Positions 52,130 through 60,928 of a stretch of DNA of 64,000 bases are shown piece by piece. This DNA is from Neobacillus piezotolerans. GTDB lineage: Bacteria; Bacillota; Bacilli; Bacillales; Cytobacillaceae. The notes below the pieces were generated by a model, which did not search any database, had not been told where the DNA came from, and was given only the letters and a program-made list of their open reading frames with translations. The stretch lies in contig NZ_QNQT01000011.1 in NCBI RefSeq assembly GCF_003362805.1, positions 1-64,000 of the forward strand, in the 5' to 3' direction. Every line of letters starts with the position of its first letter. Position 1 is the stretch's first letter. The translations under genes were made by a program, and so were the position numbers.

Positions 52130-53302
52130 TTAGGAAAAAGTGCCTTTTACAATCGCGGTTCCATCACGGACCATCATTCTGCCCATTGCAAAAACATCAT
52201 TAATCGCAAGGGTTTCCTTGTCTAGTATAACAATGTCTGCATCTTTTCCTTCCGCGATCATCCCTTTGCAAGAAAGCTTCAGGATAGCGGCAGGATTCTG
52301 AGTGATGACCCTTAAGGCAATTTCAATTGGGATTCTTTCCTGGACAATCGCATCCCTGACCTCATCGTACAGTGTTGAAACCTTGCCAATCTTCAATCCT
52401 AGCAACTCTCCGAATTCATCGAAATCCGGAAGGCTTCCCTGTGCGTCTGAAGTAAACGTAATCTGTGAAATATCGATATGCTGGTCAAGCATCCTTCTCA
52501 AGCCGATGGACGGTTTTACTTCCCCTTCATCAAAAAACTTCGGAATCGAGCTCGTTGTGAAGTCGACATACCCGCCCTTTTTCGCAAAGCGGATGCCTTC
52601 TTCGAATAGATGGTGGTTCCGGTTAATATGGGTCGGGTAAAACTGCCTGATCGGAATATCCGTCTTTTCGACCACTTCTTCTATTATCTTTAAATGATTA
52701 TAGCTGTCGCCGACATGCACATTCACGATTCCGCTTTTCCCCGATAATAGTCCGCCAATCCTTGCTGCTGATGCAATTTTCGCCATTTCTTCGGCTGTTG
52801 GCTGTGAGGAACGGTGATCCGCAATCGCTACTTCCCCCGCTCCGATTACTTTATCGATCAGGATGATGTCGTCTTCAATTTTACCGGTAAGCGTCTTTAA
52901 TGGAACCTGATAGGAACCGGTATGGACATAGCAGGTAATGCCTTCTTCATCAAGGGCGCGCGCTTTGGCAATCAGGTTTGTCATTGTCCTAGTTGTTCCG
53001 TCGGTACCCAGTACTCCGACGATTGTCGTTACACCCGCGAGGGTCGCATCGGTCAGCTGCAATTCGGGAGTCCGGGTCCGGTAGCTCCCCTCGCCGCCAC
53101 CTCCGGTAATATGTACATGCGCATCAATAAAACCGGGTACAATATATTTCCCCTCCGCATCGACAACCGTTACAGGGGCGAAATTTTCCGGGACGTCAAT
53201 TTGGTCGGCGATGCAGCCAATCTTCCGGTCAACGATTAAAAGGTCTTTTTTACCAAGATAATGTGGGGCATAAATTTCCCCGTTTTTAATGAGGGTTAAC
53301 AC
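52130..53302 (-). CDS. iadA: Isoaspartyl dipeptidase IadA
   Basis: A 390-aa amidohydrolase-fold metallopeptidase that splits beta-aspartyl dipeptides from damaged proteins. HVHITGGGGEG (His-x-His, about 62-72) and the family-specific GVLGTDGTTRT (about 100-110) are present, with later metal and catalytic His/Asp in HVGDSYNHL, HINRN and TSDAQG. The start is GTG with AGAGGAG nine bases upstream. Monocistronic on the minus strand. Confidence 0.9.
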   Translation of the reverse strand: MLTLIKNGEIYAPHYLGKKDLLIVDRKIGCIADQIDVPENFAPVTVVDAEGKYIVPGFIDAHVHITGGGGEGSYRTRTPELQLTDATLAGVTTIVGVLGTDGTTRTMTNLIAKARALDEEGITCYVHTGSYQVPLKTLTGKIEDDIILIDKVIGAGEVAIADHRSSQPTAEEMAKIASAARIGGLLSGKSGIVNVHVGDSYNHLKIIEEVVEKTDIPIRQFYPTHINRNHHLFEEGIRFAKKGGYVDFTTSSIPKFFDEGEVKPSIGLRRMLDQHIDISQITFTSDAQGSLPDFDEFGELLGLKIGKVSTLYDEVRDAIVQERIPIEIALRVITQNPAAILKLSCKGMIAEGKDADIVILDKETLAINDVFAMGRMMVRDGTAIVKGTFS

Positions 53303-53519
53303 TTTGCATTTCTCCTCTCTGGGAACGTACTAGCCACCTCCCTCCTTAGAGGAGAAGGCGGCTCCGCTGTCCTAACTATACCTAAAAGATACCCAGCCGC
53401 GCAATTAGGCAAAACCGCATTTAAAAGATGGGCGCATTATTGTGGTTTCAGTGAACATCGGGGTGGGTAAATAAGTACCACAACGTAAAATAGGACAAAT
53501 GGCAAAGGAGAAAAGAACG

Positions 53520-53843
53520 ATGAAAGAAATCATGTCAGCTAATGTTATTATCCTCAATAGATTCATGATGAAGAAAATGCTTGATATTTTTCAGGCTGCC
53601 AAGCAATTCAATGGATCAACTTACCTGTATTGCAGGAATCGGGCAGTCGACGCGGCTAATCTTCCTAAACTCGTCTCTTTCCTATTAACTTTGGAGCCCG
53701 GAACGGCCGTGAAAATCATTGCGGAAGGCGAAAACGTCCAGGAGCATCTTGATGGCATCCAGAAAATCTGCACTTCTGAACTCTCGATATTGCGAAAGAG
53801 CGAAAAGCGTTTCCTTAATACAAGCGAAACGTTCCAGATTTAG
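53520..53843 (+). CDS. HPr-like protein lacking the phosphorylation sites
   Basis: A 107-aa HPr-fold protein. The C-terminal half (NLPKLVSFLLTLEPGTAVKIIAEGENVQEHLDGI) aligns with HPr from the Ser46 loop on. The active-site His15 region reads VIILNRFMMKK, without His, and the Ser46 equivalent is not Ser. It therefore cannot act as a normal PTS phosphocarrier or as a Crh-type corepressor by the usual route. Start at 53520 with AAAGGAG upstream (the ATG at 53499 lies before that site). It is followed by two single-helix membrane peptides in an apparent operon. Confidence 0.7.
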   Translation: MKEIMSANVIILNRFMMKKMLDIFQAAKQFNGSTYLYCRNRAVDAANLPKLVSFLLTLEPGTAVKIIAEGENVQEHLDGIQKICTSELSILRKSEKRFLNTSETFQI

Positions 53844-53854
53844 GATGGTACGCC

Positions 53855-53926
53855 ATGATTAGGACTATCCTTACACTGATTGGCGCAATCGTCGTAATTT
53901 ACTTGCTAATAAATTGGCTGGGCTGA
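53855..53926 (+). CDS. 23-aa single-helix peptide
   Basis: A 23-codon frame 11 bp after the HPr-like gene, with TAGGATGG upstream. It encodes one hydrophobic helix (IRTILTLIGAIVVIYLLINW). The family is not recognised. It is kept because of its position in a tight run of genes and its ribosome binding site. Confidence 0.4.
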   Translation: MIRTILTLIGAIVVIYLLINWLG

Positions 53927-53949
53927 CCAGCGGAAACGAGGTGTTCGAA

Positions 53950-54099
53950 GTGGAAGAAAAGCGCAATGTCGAAGTAAGGAAAGAGGAACATTCCGACAGC
54001 TCCCGCGTGGGTAGCACGTTCATCAAGTACGCGGCATACCTGGTCATCTTTTTCGGAGTCCTCTGGTTTTTGATTAACTATATATTGCCGAAGTTTTAA
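53950..54099 (+). CDS. Small C-tail-anchored membrane protein, 49 aa
   Basis: A GTG-started frame with GAGGTG six bases upstream. The charged N-terminal half (EEKRNVEVRKEEHSDSS) is followed by one transmembrane helix (about 27-46) ending in LPKF. Third gene of the HPr-like operon, followed by a terminator. I do not recognise it; a coupled role with the HPr-like protein at the membrane is a guess. Confidence 0.55.
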   Translation: MEEKRNVEVRKEEHSDSSRVGSTFIKYAAYLVIFFGVLWFLINYILPKF

Positions 54100-54100
54100 A

Positions 54101-54126
54101 AGCAGGGCGCGTGCCCTGTTTTTTAT
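54101..54126 (+). terminator. Terminator of the HPr-like operon
   Basis: Stem CAGGGC / GCCCTG (extended by flanking A-T pairs) with loop GCGT, followed by six T. Confidence 0.85.
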
Positions 54127-54248
54127 TTTGGGGTACACCATTCTTTGGCTACTCTACGAAATTTTTATAGAAAAATGCTGCCATGAATTCTGGCTTATTC
54201 AGGCACCGATGCTACGAAAGGTCAAGTCTTTGTACAAACCCATGGCCT

Positions 54249-54473
54249 CTTTGGACTCACAACCTATGAAAACTTACTTCTGTGTCCAAACATAAGGCAG
54301 CTTTGGACTCACAACCTATGAAAACCCACTTTTGTGTCCAAACATGAGGCGGCTTTGGACTCACAACCTTCGAAAACTCACTTTTGTGTCCAAACATAAG
54401 CCAGCTTTGGACTCACAAACTATGAAAACACACTTCCGTGTCCAAACATGAGCTGACTCCGGACTCACAACCC
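54249..54473. repeat. 52-bp tandem repeat array
   Basis: Four full units of exactly 52 bp start at 54249, 54301, 54353 and 54405, with a partial fifth from 54457 and a decayed one before the first. Each unit begins CTTTGGACTCACAA and contains TGTGTCCAAACAT, so each can fold into a hairpin. The array occupies most of the 476-bp gap between the HPr-like operon and the PBP gene; no ORF is supported in it. Confidence 0.9.
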
Positions 54474-54540
54474 CTCTTGTCCCGATAACCAACCTACAGC
54501 ATTCCAAGCCCAACTTTCAAACCTCGTAACTTCACAAAAC

Positions 54541-54572
54541 GCAAAACAAAATGGCGGGGTTTCCCCCGCCAT
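54541..54572 (-). terminator. Terminator of the PBP gene
   Basis: Stem ATGGCGGGG / CCCCGCCAT, followed by TTTTGTTTTG on the minus strand, three bases after the PBP stop. Confidence 0.88.
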
Positions 54573-54575
54573 CCT

Positions 54576-56657
54576 TCAATCCTTATCCTTACCCTTACCC
54601 TTTTCCTTTTTCCCTTTGTCTTTGCCTTTCCCTTTGTCCTTTGTTTTCTTTTCCCATTTTTCTCGTTCTTTTTTAACCCGTTCTTCCCACTTCTTCGCAC
54701 CGCTGTTCAGTTCATCCCACAGCGCATTGCGTTTCTTCTCTTCCTCGGCACGTTTTCTTTGGGCAATCAATTCATCAATGTGCTGGACATTAAAGCTTGA
54801 AGGCGGTGTTCCTGCAAGCGCGCCTTCCATGGATTTGCGGAAAATAACCGCGGCTCCTTCACTGCTAGTTGTTGTCAGGAAATGATTCTTGTCGGTCTTA
54901 TCGTAACCGACCCAAACCGCCCCGACCAGGTCCGGAGTGTATCCGACAAACCACTGATCTTTAACACCATCAATTCCCGGGATGTCAACTTGGGTGGATC
55001 CTGTTTTCCCGGCAATTTCCCGGCCTTCAATCCTGGCTCCTTTACCGGTTCCGTGCTCAACAACCCCGAGCAGCATCGTATTCATCTTGTCGGCCACTTC
55101 AGGTGTTGTAACCTTCGTTTTCTGTTCCTTTCTCTCGGCGACCACTTTTCCGGAAGCATCGACAATCCGGACAATCGTATGGGCATCGGCCCTTTCTCCC
55201 CGATTGGCAAAAACAGAAAACGCCTCCGCCATATTTTTCGGGGATACCCCTGTATGAAGCCCACCAAGAGCGACGGCAAGGTTACGGTCCTCGTTATCAA
55301 GGGGGAGACCGAATTTTTTGATCGATTCAAGGCCTTTTTCAATGCCTAGCTCGTTCAAAAGCCACACTGCAGGGACGTTCTTCGAATCCTTTACGGCTTC
55401 ATACATTGGAATTTCCCCATCAAACCTGCCGTTGTAGTTGTTCGGTTCATAATCGCCAAACTTCATTTTTTCATCCTTGACCATGTCGGTTATTTTCCAG
55501 CCTTCCTCGAGCGCTGGCGTATAGGGAACAATCGGCTTAATGGCTGAGCCTGGCTGCCTTTTCAGCTGGGTCGCGCGGTTGTAGCCCCTGAATACATGCT
55601 CGCCGCGGCCGCCAACAAGAGCCCTGATTCCGCCAGATTTCGCATCGACCAGGACCGCGCCGCTTTGGACAAGCTGGTCCTTCCCGGCTGGGAACAGGTA
55701 GTCATCCTTATAGGTTGCTTCCACAGCCGCCTGCATTTTAGGATCCATCTCCGTATAGATTTTATAGCCGCCGGTCAAGAGTTCATCCTGTGTAAAACCA
55801 TACGTTTTAATTGCTTCCTCAAAAACCGCGTCGACATAATAAGGATACTTGCCGTTGAATGGATCCACACTTTTATCCACAAGGGTTACCTTTTCCTGTT
55901 TTGCCTTTTCCGCCTCTTCCTTCTTAATGAAGCCATGCTCAACCATCATGCCGAGGACAACATCCCGGCGTTTTATAGCTTTGTCCAGATGCTTGTAAGG
56001 ATTGAGGGCGGATGGAGCTTTGATGAGCCCGGCAAGTATCGCCGATTCACCAAGCGTAAGCTCCTTTACTTCCTTTCCAAAATACTTTTTCGCAGCACGG
56101 TTAATCCCCCACGCACCGTCGCCAAAATAAATGGTGTTTAAATACATTTCGAGTATTTCATCCTTGGAATACTCCTTCTCGATTTCCCTGGCAAGGATTG
56201 CTTCCTTTAATTTCCGGGTATACGTCTTCTCGGAATCAAGGATTGCGTTTTTTGTCAGCTGCTGGGTAATGGTGCTTCCCCCCTCAACGACGCCGCCAGC
56301 AATCAGATTACGGAAAAAGGCCCGTGAAATTCCAATCAAGTCCACTCCGCCGTGCTTATAAAAACGGTGGTCCTCGATTGCGACAACCGCGTTTTTCATA
56401 TGCTCCGGAACATCCTTAATTGGCGTCCCTTCACTCTTATTGGCCGTAACCTTGCTAGCCACCTTCTCGTGCACGTCATATATAACGGTCGCCTTGTTCA
56501 ATTCATTTTTTAACGCGGATATATCGGCGTCCTTCGAGAAAAAGTGAAAAGAGCCCAATAACCCCAAAAACATCGTCGCTAGGGACAGGACGATAACCTG
56601 GGTCATATGCCACTTTTTCCAATTTTCGTATAGTCCGCTGAACAATAGCCTTCTCAT
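54576..56657 (-). CDS. Class A penicillin-binding protein
   Basis: A bifunctional peptidoglycan synthase, 693 aa. There is one N-terminal membrane anchor (about 20-40), a GT51 transglycosylase domain with EDHRFYKHGG (about 95-104) and GGSTITQQL (about 126-134), and a transpeptidase domain with the SxxK serine (QPGSAIKPI, near 375), SKN (near 425) and KTGST (near 560). The last 60 residues are an extremely Lys/Glu/Gly/Asp-rich low-complexity tail (KDKGKKEKGKGKD type). It resembles the PbpF/PbpG/PBP1A group; I cannot pick one. GGAGGGC precedes the ATG. Monocistronic. Confidence 0.92.
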   Translation of the reverse strand: MRRLLFSGLYENWKKWHMTQVIVLSLATMFLGLLGSFHFFSKDADISALKNELNKATVIYDVHEKVASKVTANKSEGTPIKDVPEHMKNAVVAIEDHRFYKHGGVDLIGISRAFFRNLIAGGVVEGGSTITQQLTKNAILDSEKTYTRKLKEAILAREIEKEYSKDEILEMYLNTIYFGDGAWGINRAAKKYFGKEVKELTLGESAILAGLIKAPSALNPYKHLDKAIKRRDVVLGMMVEHGFIKKEEAEKAKQEKVTLVDKSVDPFNGKYPYYVDAVFEEAIKTYGFTQDELLTGGYKIYTEMDPKMQAAVEATYKDDYLFPAGKDQLVQSGAVLVDAKSGGIRALVGGRGEHVFRGYNRATQLKRQPGSAIKPIVPYTPALEEGWKITDMVKDEKMKFGDYEPNNYNGRFDGEIPMYEAVKDSKNVPAVWLLNELGIEKGLESIKKFGLPLDNEDRNLAVALGGLHTGVSPKNMAEAFSVFANRGERADAHTIVRIVDASGKVVAERKEQKTKVTTPEVADKMNTMLLGVVEHGTGKGARIEGREIAGKTGSTQVDIPGIDGVKDQWFVGYTPDLVGAVWVGYDKTDKNHFLTTTSSEGAAVIFRKSMEGALAGTPPSSFNVQHIDELIAQRKRAEEEKKRNALWDELNSGAKKWEERVKKEREKWEKKTKDKGKGKDKGKKEKGKGKDKD

Positions 56658-56807
56658 AATGCCCTCCTGTATGAAAACCTCCTGGTTGTTAGGCCAAGAA
56701 ACATGGGATGTATAGGGATCATAGTGCCTTTTCTTAGTATCTAATACCCAAGCCGCGGATAATCTACACTCTCCCAGCTCCTGCCCCTTAATGCCTAAGA
56801 CTTTCGC

Positions 56808-56842
56808 AAAAAAATAAAAGCATCCGATTTCTCGTATGCTTT
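56808..56842 (-). terminator. Terminator of the 55-aa gene
   Basis: On the minus strand AAAGCATACGA and TCGGATGCTTT pair, followed by TATTTTTTT, directly after the stop codon at 56843. Confidence 0.8.
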
Positions 56843-57010
56843 TTACCCGGAAAGTCCCGTTTTCGGAATATCCTCCTGATTTAGGCCGTTCATTTCTTTA
56901 TAAAGGGATTGCATATACATATAGACAATTTGCTTAACTTTATCATCAGCTTCAATTATGTCTAAATGCTGTAGGCATTTCCTAATGGTTGGATGTACCT
57001 GTGAACTCAT
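56843..57010 (-). CDS. Small soluble protein, 55 aa
   Basis: A 55-codon frame with GAGGTG eight bases before the ATG and a terminator right after the stop. The protein is helical and amphipathic (IRKCLQHLDIIEADDKVKQ, then IVYMYMQSLYKEMNG). I do not recognise a family. It is a convincing stand-alone gene by signals on both ends. Confidence 0.6.
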   Translation of the reverse strand: MSSQVHPTIRKCLQHLDIIEADDKVKQIVYMYMQSLYKEMNGLNQEDIPKTGLSG

Positions 57011-57190
57011 TGCAAATCACCTCATTCCCCTTTTGCAAAAAGGTTCGATGATGTAAAAAGTTTTGTGGGGGTGAAAATGGGAATCTACAATTTTTGCGGA
57101 AAAACAAAAAAATGGAATATGTTTAACCGAGAAAGGGTAAATAAAATAGACGCAAGATTCTGAAAATACACTTTTAAAGGAGGAACCCCA

Positions 57191-57700
57191 ATGCCAGTCC
57201 AATTCCGAAAAATCATTTTGGCATACGATGGCAGTGATGGGAGTGATAAGGCATTGAACCTTGCTTCGGTCTTGGTTAAAGGGAATACGGAAACTAAATT
57301 GACGGTTGTGAATGTCTATGAAGAAAAAATTGAAACGAGGCGTGTAGATATCACAGGGGAATCGCGCCTTGCGCTTCATGGCTACCTCATTGAAGGGATG
57401 CCAGCCCCGCCTTCCTCCCTTGGATACAGCCAGGCGCAGCATTCAACTCAAGCAATCATCAGCAATAGTGTCGACCACATCTTCTTTGAAGCAAAAAGGC
57501 GACTTGGAGATACAAACGCATCCTTTCGGGTTCTTGAAGGAACTCCAGCTGAAAGCATCTGCGACTACGCCGAAGAAATTGGCGCGGATTTAATCATTAT
57601 CGGGAGTTCTGGCAAGGGCGGCATTGCCGGGCTGCTTATAGGGAATATCACAGAGAAGGTTTCCAGGCATGCTCCATGCAATGTTCTGATTGCCAAATAA
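57191..57700 (+). CDS. Universal stress protein (UspA family)
   Basis: A 169-aa USP-fold protein. The N-terminal strand ILAYDGSDGSDKAL (Asp13-type) and the ATP-binding signature GSSGKGGIAGLLIGNITEKV (G-2x-G-9x-G-[ST]; about 140-158) are present, so it should bind ATP. An insertion (about 50-80, PPSSLGYSQAQ) is longer than usual. Length is near that of NhaX, the USP found close to the yhe region in B. subtilis, but no nhaC is next to it here. AAAGGAGG precedes the ATG. Confidence 0.88.
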   Translation: MPVQFRKIILAYDGSDGSDKALNLASVLVKGNTETKLTVVNVYEEKIETRRVDITGESRLALHGYLIEGMPAPPSSLGYSQAQHSTQAIISNSVDHIFFEAKRRLGDTNASFRVLEGTPAESICDYAEEIGADLIIIGSSGKGGIAGLLIGNITEKVSRHAPCNVLIAK

Positions 57701-57727
57701 ATAAGCCGGGCAAACCGGCTTATTTTC
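57698..57727. terminator. Bidirectional terminator between usp and the XRE gene
   Basis: Perfect ten-base stem AATAAGCCGG / CCGGCTTATT with loop GCAAA. It serves both converging genes and overlaps their stop codons or lies within a few bases of them. Confidence 0.88.
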
Positions 57728-58175
57728 CTCCAGCAAGCTCCCTGAAACGGTGTTTTGCATTTCCTTCGTCAAATGAACTATAAATGCGGTAATGCTTTTC
57801 ATCCAGAATGCGAAAATGTTTGCTTAAAATATTCTGCTGTAATATATAGCCGTTTTTTCTAATCAGTTCGCGCCACCAAATCTTGCCGCCAAAAGTCTTC
57901 CCTCGCCGATAGTCAATTCCTTCCCGGGCTACAGTTTCAAGAACTTCAATTGGTTCGTTTCCAAACAGGAACTGGACCGTCTCTGTTTCGCGGAACAAGG
58001 CGCAAACCGCAACGACAGTCGACCATCCCGCAAGGACCCTCCCCTTTTCAATTTGGACAAGTGTCTTTTTTGAGACTCCGATGATATCTGCCATTTTGTC
58101 TTGAGTATATCCCGCTTCGGTCCGGATCAGACGAAGCTTTTCGGAAACCATTTCGATAATGTCATCCCTTGTCAC
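57720..58175 (-). CDS. XRE-family DNA-binding protein
   Basis: A 151-aa protein with an N-terminal Cro/C1-type helix-turn-helix (RLIRTEAGYTQDKMADIIGVSKKTLVQIEKG, about residues 15-45, given here by position) and a C-terminal region with aromatic and basic residues (KIWWRELIRKNGYILQQN) of no known domain. AGGAAGG lies eight bases before the GTG at 58175; a TTG at 58181 is also in frame. It lies between usp and the feo operon, all on separate transcripts. Target genes unknown. Confidence 0.85.
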   Translation of the reverse strand: MTRDDIIEMVSEKLRLIRTEAGYTQDKMADIIGVSKKTLVQIEKGRVLAGWSTVVAVCALFRETETVQFLFGNEPIEVLETVAREGIDYRRGKTFGGKIWWRELIRKNGYILQQNILSKHFRILDEKHYRIYSSFDEGNAKHRFRELAGGK

Positions 58176-58248
58176 AAACAAAACCTTCCTTCATCATTCT
58201 TAAGTGTAATTTTACACATAAAAAACTCAAATTAAAAGCGGCAGTTCT

Positions 58249-58286
58249 TAGAAATTAAAAACTGCTGTCGGAAAACAGCAGTTTTA
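58249..58286 (-). terminator. Terminator of the feo operon
   Basis: 11-bp stem AAAACTGCTGT / ACAGCAGTTTT with a six-base loop; a T/A-rich tail follows on the minus strand. It lies about 45 bp after the last feo gene. Confidence 0.8.
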
Positions 58287-58329
58287 ACCCATTCGTGTAT
58301 AAAACCAGCATGACAAAAGGAAGCAGCAG

Positions 58330-58479
58330 CTATTTTTTTGAAGGCGCGCATCCGCCGGCACAGGAATCCTGAATTGAGCAGGCTGCGCATTTCCCTTTTT
58401 TCGAGCGGCTGATGAACCTGATTAGCGCCCAGCCCGCATAACCAAAAATAGCGCCTCCGATTACGATGTTTGTGACCAT
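58330..58479 (-). CDS. FeoB-associated Cys-rich membrane protein
   Basis: A 49-aa protein with one N-terminal membrane helix (about residues 3-24), a basic stretch (SRSKKGK) and a Cys-rich tail (CAACSIQDSCAGGC), the hallmark of the small FeoB-associated proteins in Firmicutes. AAGGAG is the ribosome binding site; the start at 58479 leaves proper spacing. It follows feoB by 23 bp. It probably supports ferrous iron uptake, possibly as a FeoC-like partner. Confidence 0.85.
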   Translation of the reverse strand: MVTNIVIGGAIFGYAGWALIRFISRSKKGKCAACSIQDSCAGGCAPSKK

Positions 58480-58502
58480 TGCTGTCATCTCCTTCCTGGA
58501 AT

Positions 58503-60506
58503 TTATGCCAGGCCAAGTAGTTTTCCGCCCTGGTAGATTACAAGGCACAAAATGTAGGCGATCGCCAAAGCGTACCCGATGGAAAAAGCCGTCCATTTCC
58601 TTGAACCGGTTTCTTTATAGATTGTCGCCACGGTTGCCAGGCATGGGATGTAGAGCAAAATGAAAGCCATGAAACTGAATGCCGAAAGCGGCGTAAAGTA
58701 GCCTGCCATCAAGCCCTGAAGCTTTGCTTCGGTCGGAGCGAAATAAATGATGTTCATTGTTGAAACGATGGCTTCCTTCGCCAGAAATCCTGTCAGCAGG
58801 GAGGCTCCTGCCTGCCATGTGCCAAAGCCGATTGGCTCAAAAAGCGGAGCGAGCAAACCGCCTATCGAAGCCAGGAAGCTGTGGTCCATTTCGACGTCGA
58901 GCCCGCCAGGTCCCGCATATGATAAGAGCCAGACAAAAACGGATCCGGCAAAAATGAACGTTCCCGCTTTACGGACAAATCCTTTTCCCTTATCCCATGT
59001 ACTCCTCCAAAGCGCCCTGAACTGCGGCAGCCGATAAGGAGGGAGTTCGATGACAAACAGCGATGCTTCTGATTTCAGTACTGTGCGCGAAAATATTTTT
59101 GCCAATATGAGGGTAATCAAGATGCCAATGATATAAAGGCTCAACACAACGGCCGCCCCATTTGCCGCGAAGAACGCGCCGACAAACAAAGCGTAAACCG
59201 GCAGACGGGCCGAGCAGGACATTAACGGCGTCAACAGGATGGTCAGCAGCCTTTCTCTTGGGGTTTCAATTGTCCTTGCCGCCATGATGCCTGGAACATT
59301 GCATCCAAATCCAATCATCATCGGAATGAACGCCTTGCCGTTCAAGCCAACGGATTCCATTATCCTATCCATGACAAGCGCGACCCGGGCCATATATCCC
59401 GAATCCTCAAGAAGTGAAATAAAGAAAAACAGGATGAAGATCTGCGGGACAAAAACGAGAACCCCGCCTACCCCGGCGATAAGCCCCTGGCTGACAAGGG
59501 CATGGAGGAAATCGGATGCACCTGCGGCTGACAATGCCTGGTTCGCCCACGAGGCAAGCGGCCCGGTAATAAAGCCGTCAAGCATATCCGAAAGCGGCGA
59601 CCCGAGCCAGTCGAAAGTCAGCATGAACATCAAATACATTAACAGCAGGAAGATCGGCATGCCAAGGAACCTGTTTGTAACGATGGCGTCAATCCGTTCT
59701 GTAAGCGGAATTGCGGCTCCTTTTCTCCTGACAGCCTCCTCGGTAATTTTCGTAATCGCCTGTTTTCGTTTTTCATAGATGATTTTGGCAACGGACTCTT
59801 TCCTGCCCTTTTGCGACAGGGTTTCCTGAAGCCTTTCAACGATGGCGGCAATCCTCGTTCCATCGGCGACCATTGATAAATAATCCGCCACATACCCGTT
59901 GCCCTCAAAAAGCTGGAGAGCAAGCCATCTTGGCGAATGCCCGGTTTTACCCTTAACCACTGCTTCCACTTCCAAGATAGCTTCCTCAATTTCCGGCCCA
60001 TAGTAAACAAGATTCTTTTTGGGCGGTGCAGCATTGCCGGCAGCCGCCAAAGCCTCAAGCCTATCGCAGCCTTTTCCACTTCTGGCGACAACGGGTACGA
60101 CCGGGATGCCAAGAAGTGAGGAGAGCTTTTCGGCATCAATGTTGATTCCCCTGTTGCTTGCAACGTCAATCATATTTAGGCCAATTAAAATTGGCTTGCC
60201 AAACTCTATTAATTGCAGCGTTAAATGAAGATTCCGTTCAATTTGCGATGCATCCAGAATATTTAGGAGGCGGTCCACCGGCCCCTCAAGGAAGAACCTT
60301 GTGACTACCCCTTCATCCCTGGACAGAGGATTGAGTGTATAAATTCCCGGCAAATCGATCAAGCGATCCTTTTTGTTCCGGAAAACCCCGACCTTCTTTT
60401 CCACCGTAACACCGCTCCAGTTCCCGACGTACTCGTAAGAACCAGTCAGATTATTAAATAAAGAAGTTTTCCCGGTATTGGGATTGCCGATTAATGCAAT
60501 TTCCAT
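58503..60506 (-). CDS. feoB: Ferrous iron transporter FeoB
   Basis: A 667-aa Fe(II) transporter with an N-terminal GTPase domain (G1 GNPNTGKTS at 8-16, G3 DLPGIY near 53, G4 LNMID near 115) and a membrane domain of about eight segments with the two Gate motifs, including GFGCNVPGIMAARTI (near 395). Start and stop abut feoA directly. The operon feoA-feoB-Cys-rich protein is preceded by a Fur box, so it should be induced by iron limitation. Confidence 0.95.
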   Translation of the reverse strand: MEIALIGNPNTGKTSLFNNLTGSYEYVGNWSGVTVEKKVGVFRNKKDRLIDLPGIYTLNPLSRDEGVVTRFFLEGPVDRLLNILDASQIERNLHLTLQLIEFGKPILIGLNMIDVASNRGINIDAEKLSSLLGIPVVPVVARSGKGCDRLEALAAAGNAAPPKKNLVYYGPEIEEAILEVEAVVKGKTGHSPRWLALQLFEGNGYVADYLSMVADGTRIAAIVERLQETLSQKGRKESVAKIIYEKRKQAITKITEEAVRRKGAAIPLTERIDAIVTNRFLGMPIFLLLMYLMFMLTFDWLGSPLSDMLDGFITGPLASWANQALSAAGASDFLHALVSQGLIAGVGGVLVFVPQIFILFFFISLLEDSGYMARVALVMDRIMESVGLNGKAFIPMMIGFGCNVPGIMAARTIETPRERLLTILLTPLMSCSARLPVYALFVGAFFAANGAAVVLSLYIIGILITLILAKIFSRTVLKSEASLFVIELPPYRLPQFRALWRSTWDKGKGFVRKAGTFIFAGSVFVWLLSYAGPGGLDVEMDHSFLASIGGLLAPLFEPIGFGTWQAGASLLTGFLAKEAIVSTMNIIYFAPTEAKLQGLMAGYFTPLSAFSFMAFILLYIPCLATVATIYKETGSRKWTAFSIGYALAIAYILCLVIYQGGKLLGLA

Positions 60507-60731
60507 TTATACCCTCTCCAGTTCGATCCGTTTCGCTTCCTTGCGCCTGATTCCAATACACTGCCCGCATGATTCAATCATGATTGGCCCTCCGAAAGGG
60601 AGAATGCACTTTATGCACACTTCGCTTCCTTCCGTTATCCCGAGGTCAAGCAGCCTCCTCCGGACAAGAGAGTCAACCGATGAAATGTCTTTAATCGTCG
60701 CTTTTTCCCCTGCTTTCAGTAATTCAAGCAT
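60507..60731 (-). CDS. feoA: FeoA SH3-like protein
   Basis: A 74-aa cytoplasmic SH3-like protein that supports FeoB-dependent iron uptake. The family block LLDLGITEGSEVCIK (about 28-42) and the GGPIMIESCG strand are present. AGGGTG precedes the ATG. First gene of the operon; its stop codon touches the feoB start. A Fur box lies 26 bp upstream. Confidence 0.92.
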   Translation of the reverse strand: MLELLKAGEKATIKDISSVDSLVRRRLLDLGITEGSEVCIKCILPFGGPIMIESCGQCIGIRRKEAKRIELERV

Positions 60732-60756
60732 GTATGATCACCCTAACGATTTTAAA

Positions 60757-60771
60757 TGAGAATGATTCTCT
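60757..60771. promoter_or_regulatory. Fur box of the feo operon
   Basis: TGAGAATGATTCTCT is a 7-1-7 inverted repeat matching the Bacillus Fur operator (TGATAATnATTATCA core pattern, here with the common GAGAAT half-site). It sits just upstream of feoA, where it would overlap the promoter. Confidence 0.85.
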
Positions 60772-60928
60772 TTCTTATACATTTATTTTACCATCCTATA
60801 AGGCAGTAATTGGCATACCCTTTGTGAATATTGTGTTAAAAGTAACTTAATGTCCTAAAGTGATTTTCTAAGTAAAATTTTTATGCCGTTTCAAGCTGCT
60901 TGTTCTCCGTTTAAACAAATGAGGACAC

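Noticed and set aside
54249-54473. Tandem units considered as a CRISPR array
   Set aside because: The whole 52-bp period is conserved with no unique spacers, and no cas genes are nearby.
57121-57140. GTTTAA ... GGGTAA resembling a sigma-B promoter before the universal stress gene
   Set aside because: The spacer is only 8 bp; sigma-B promoters need about 12-15 bp.
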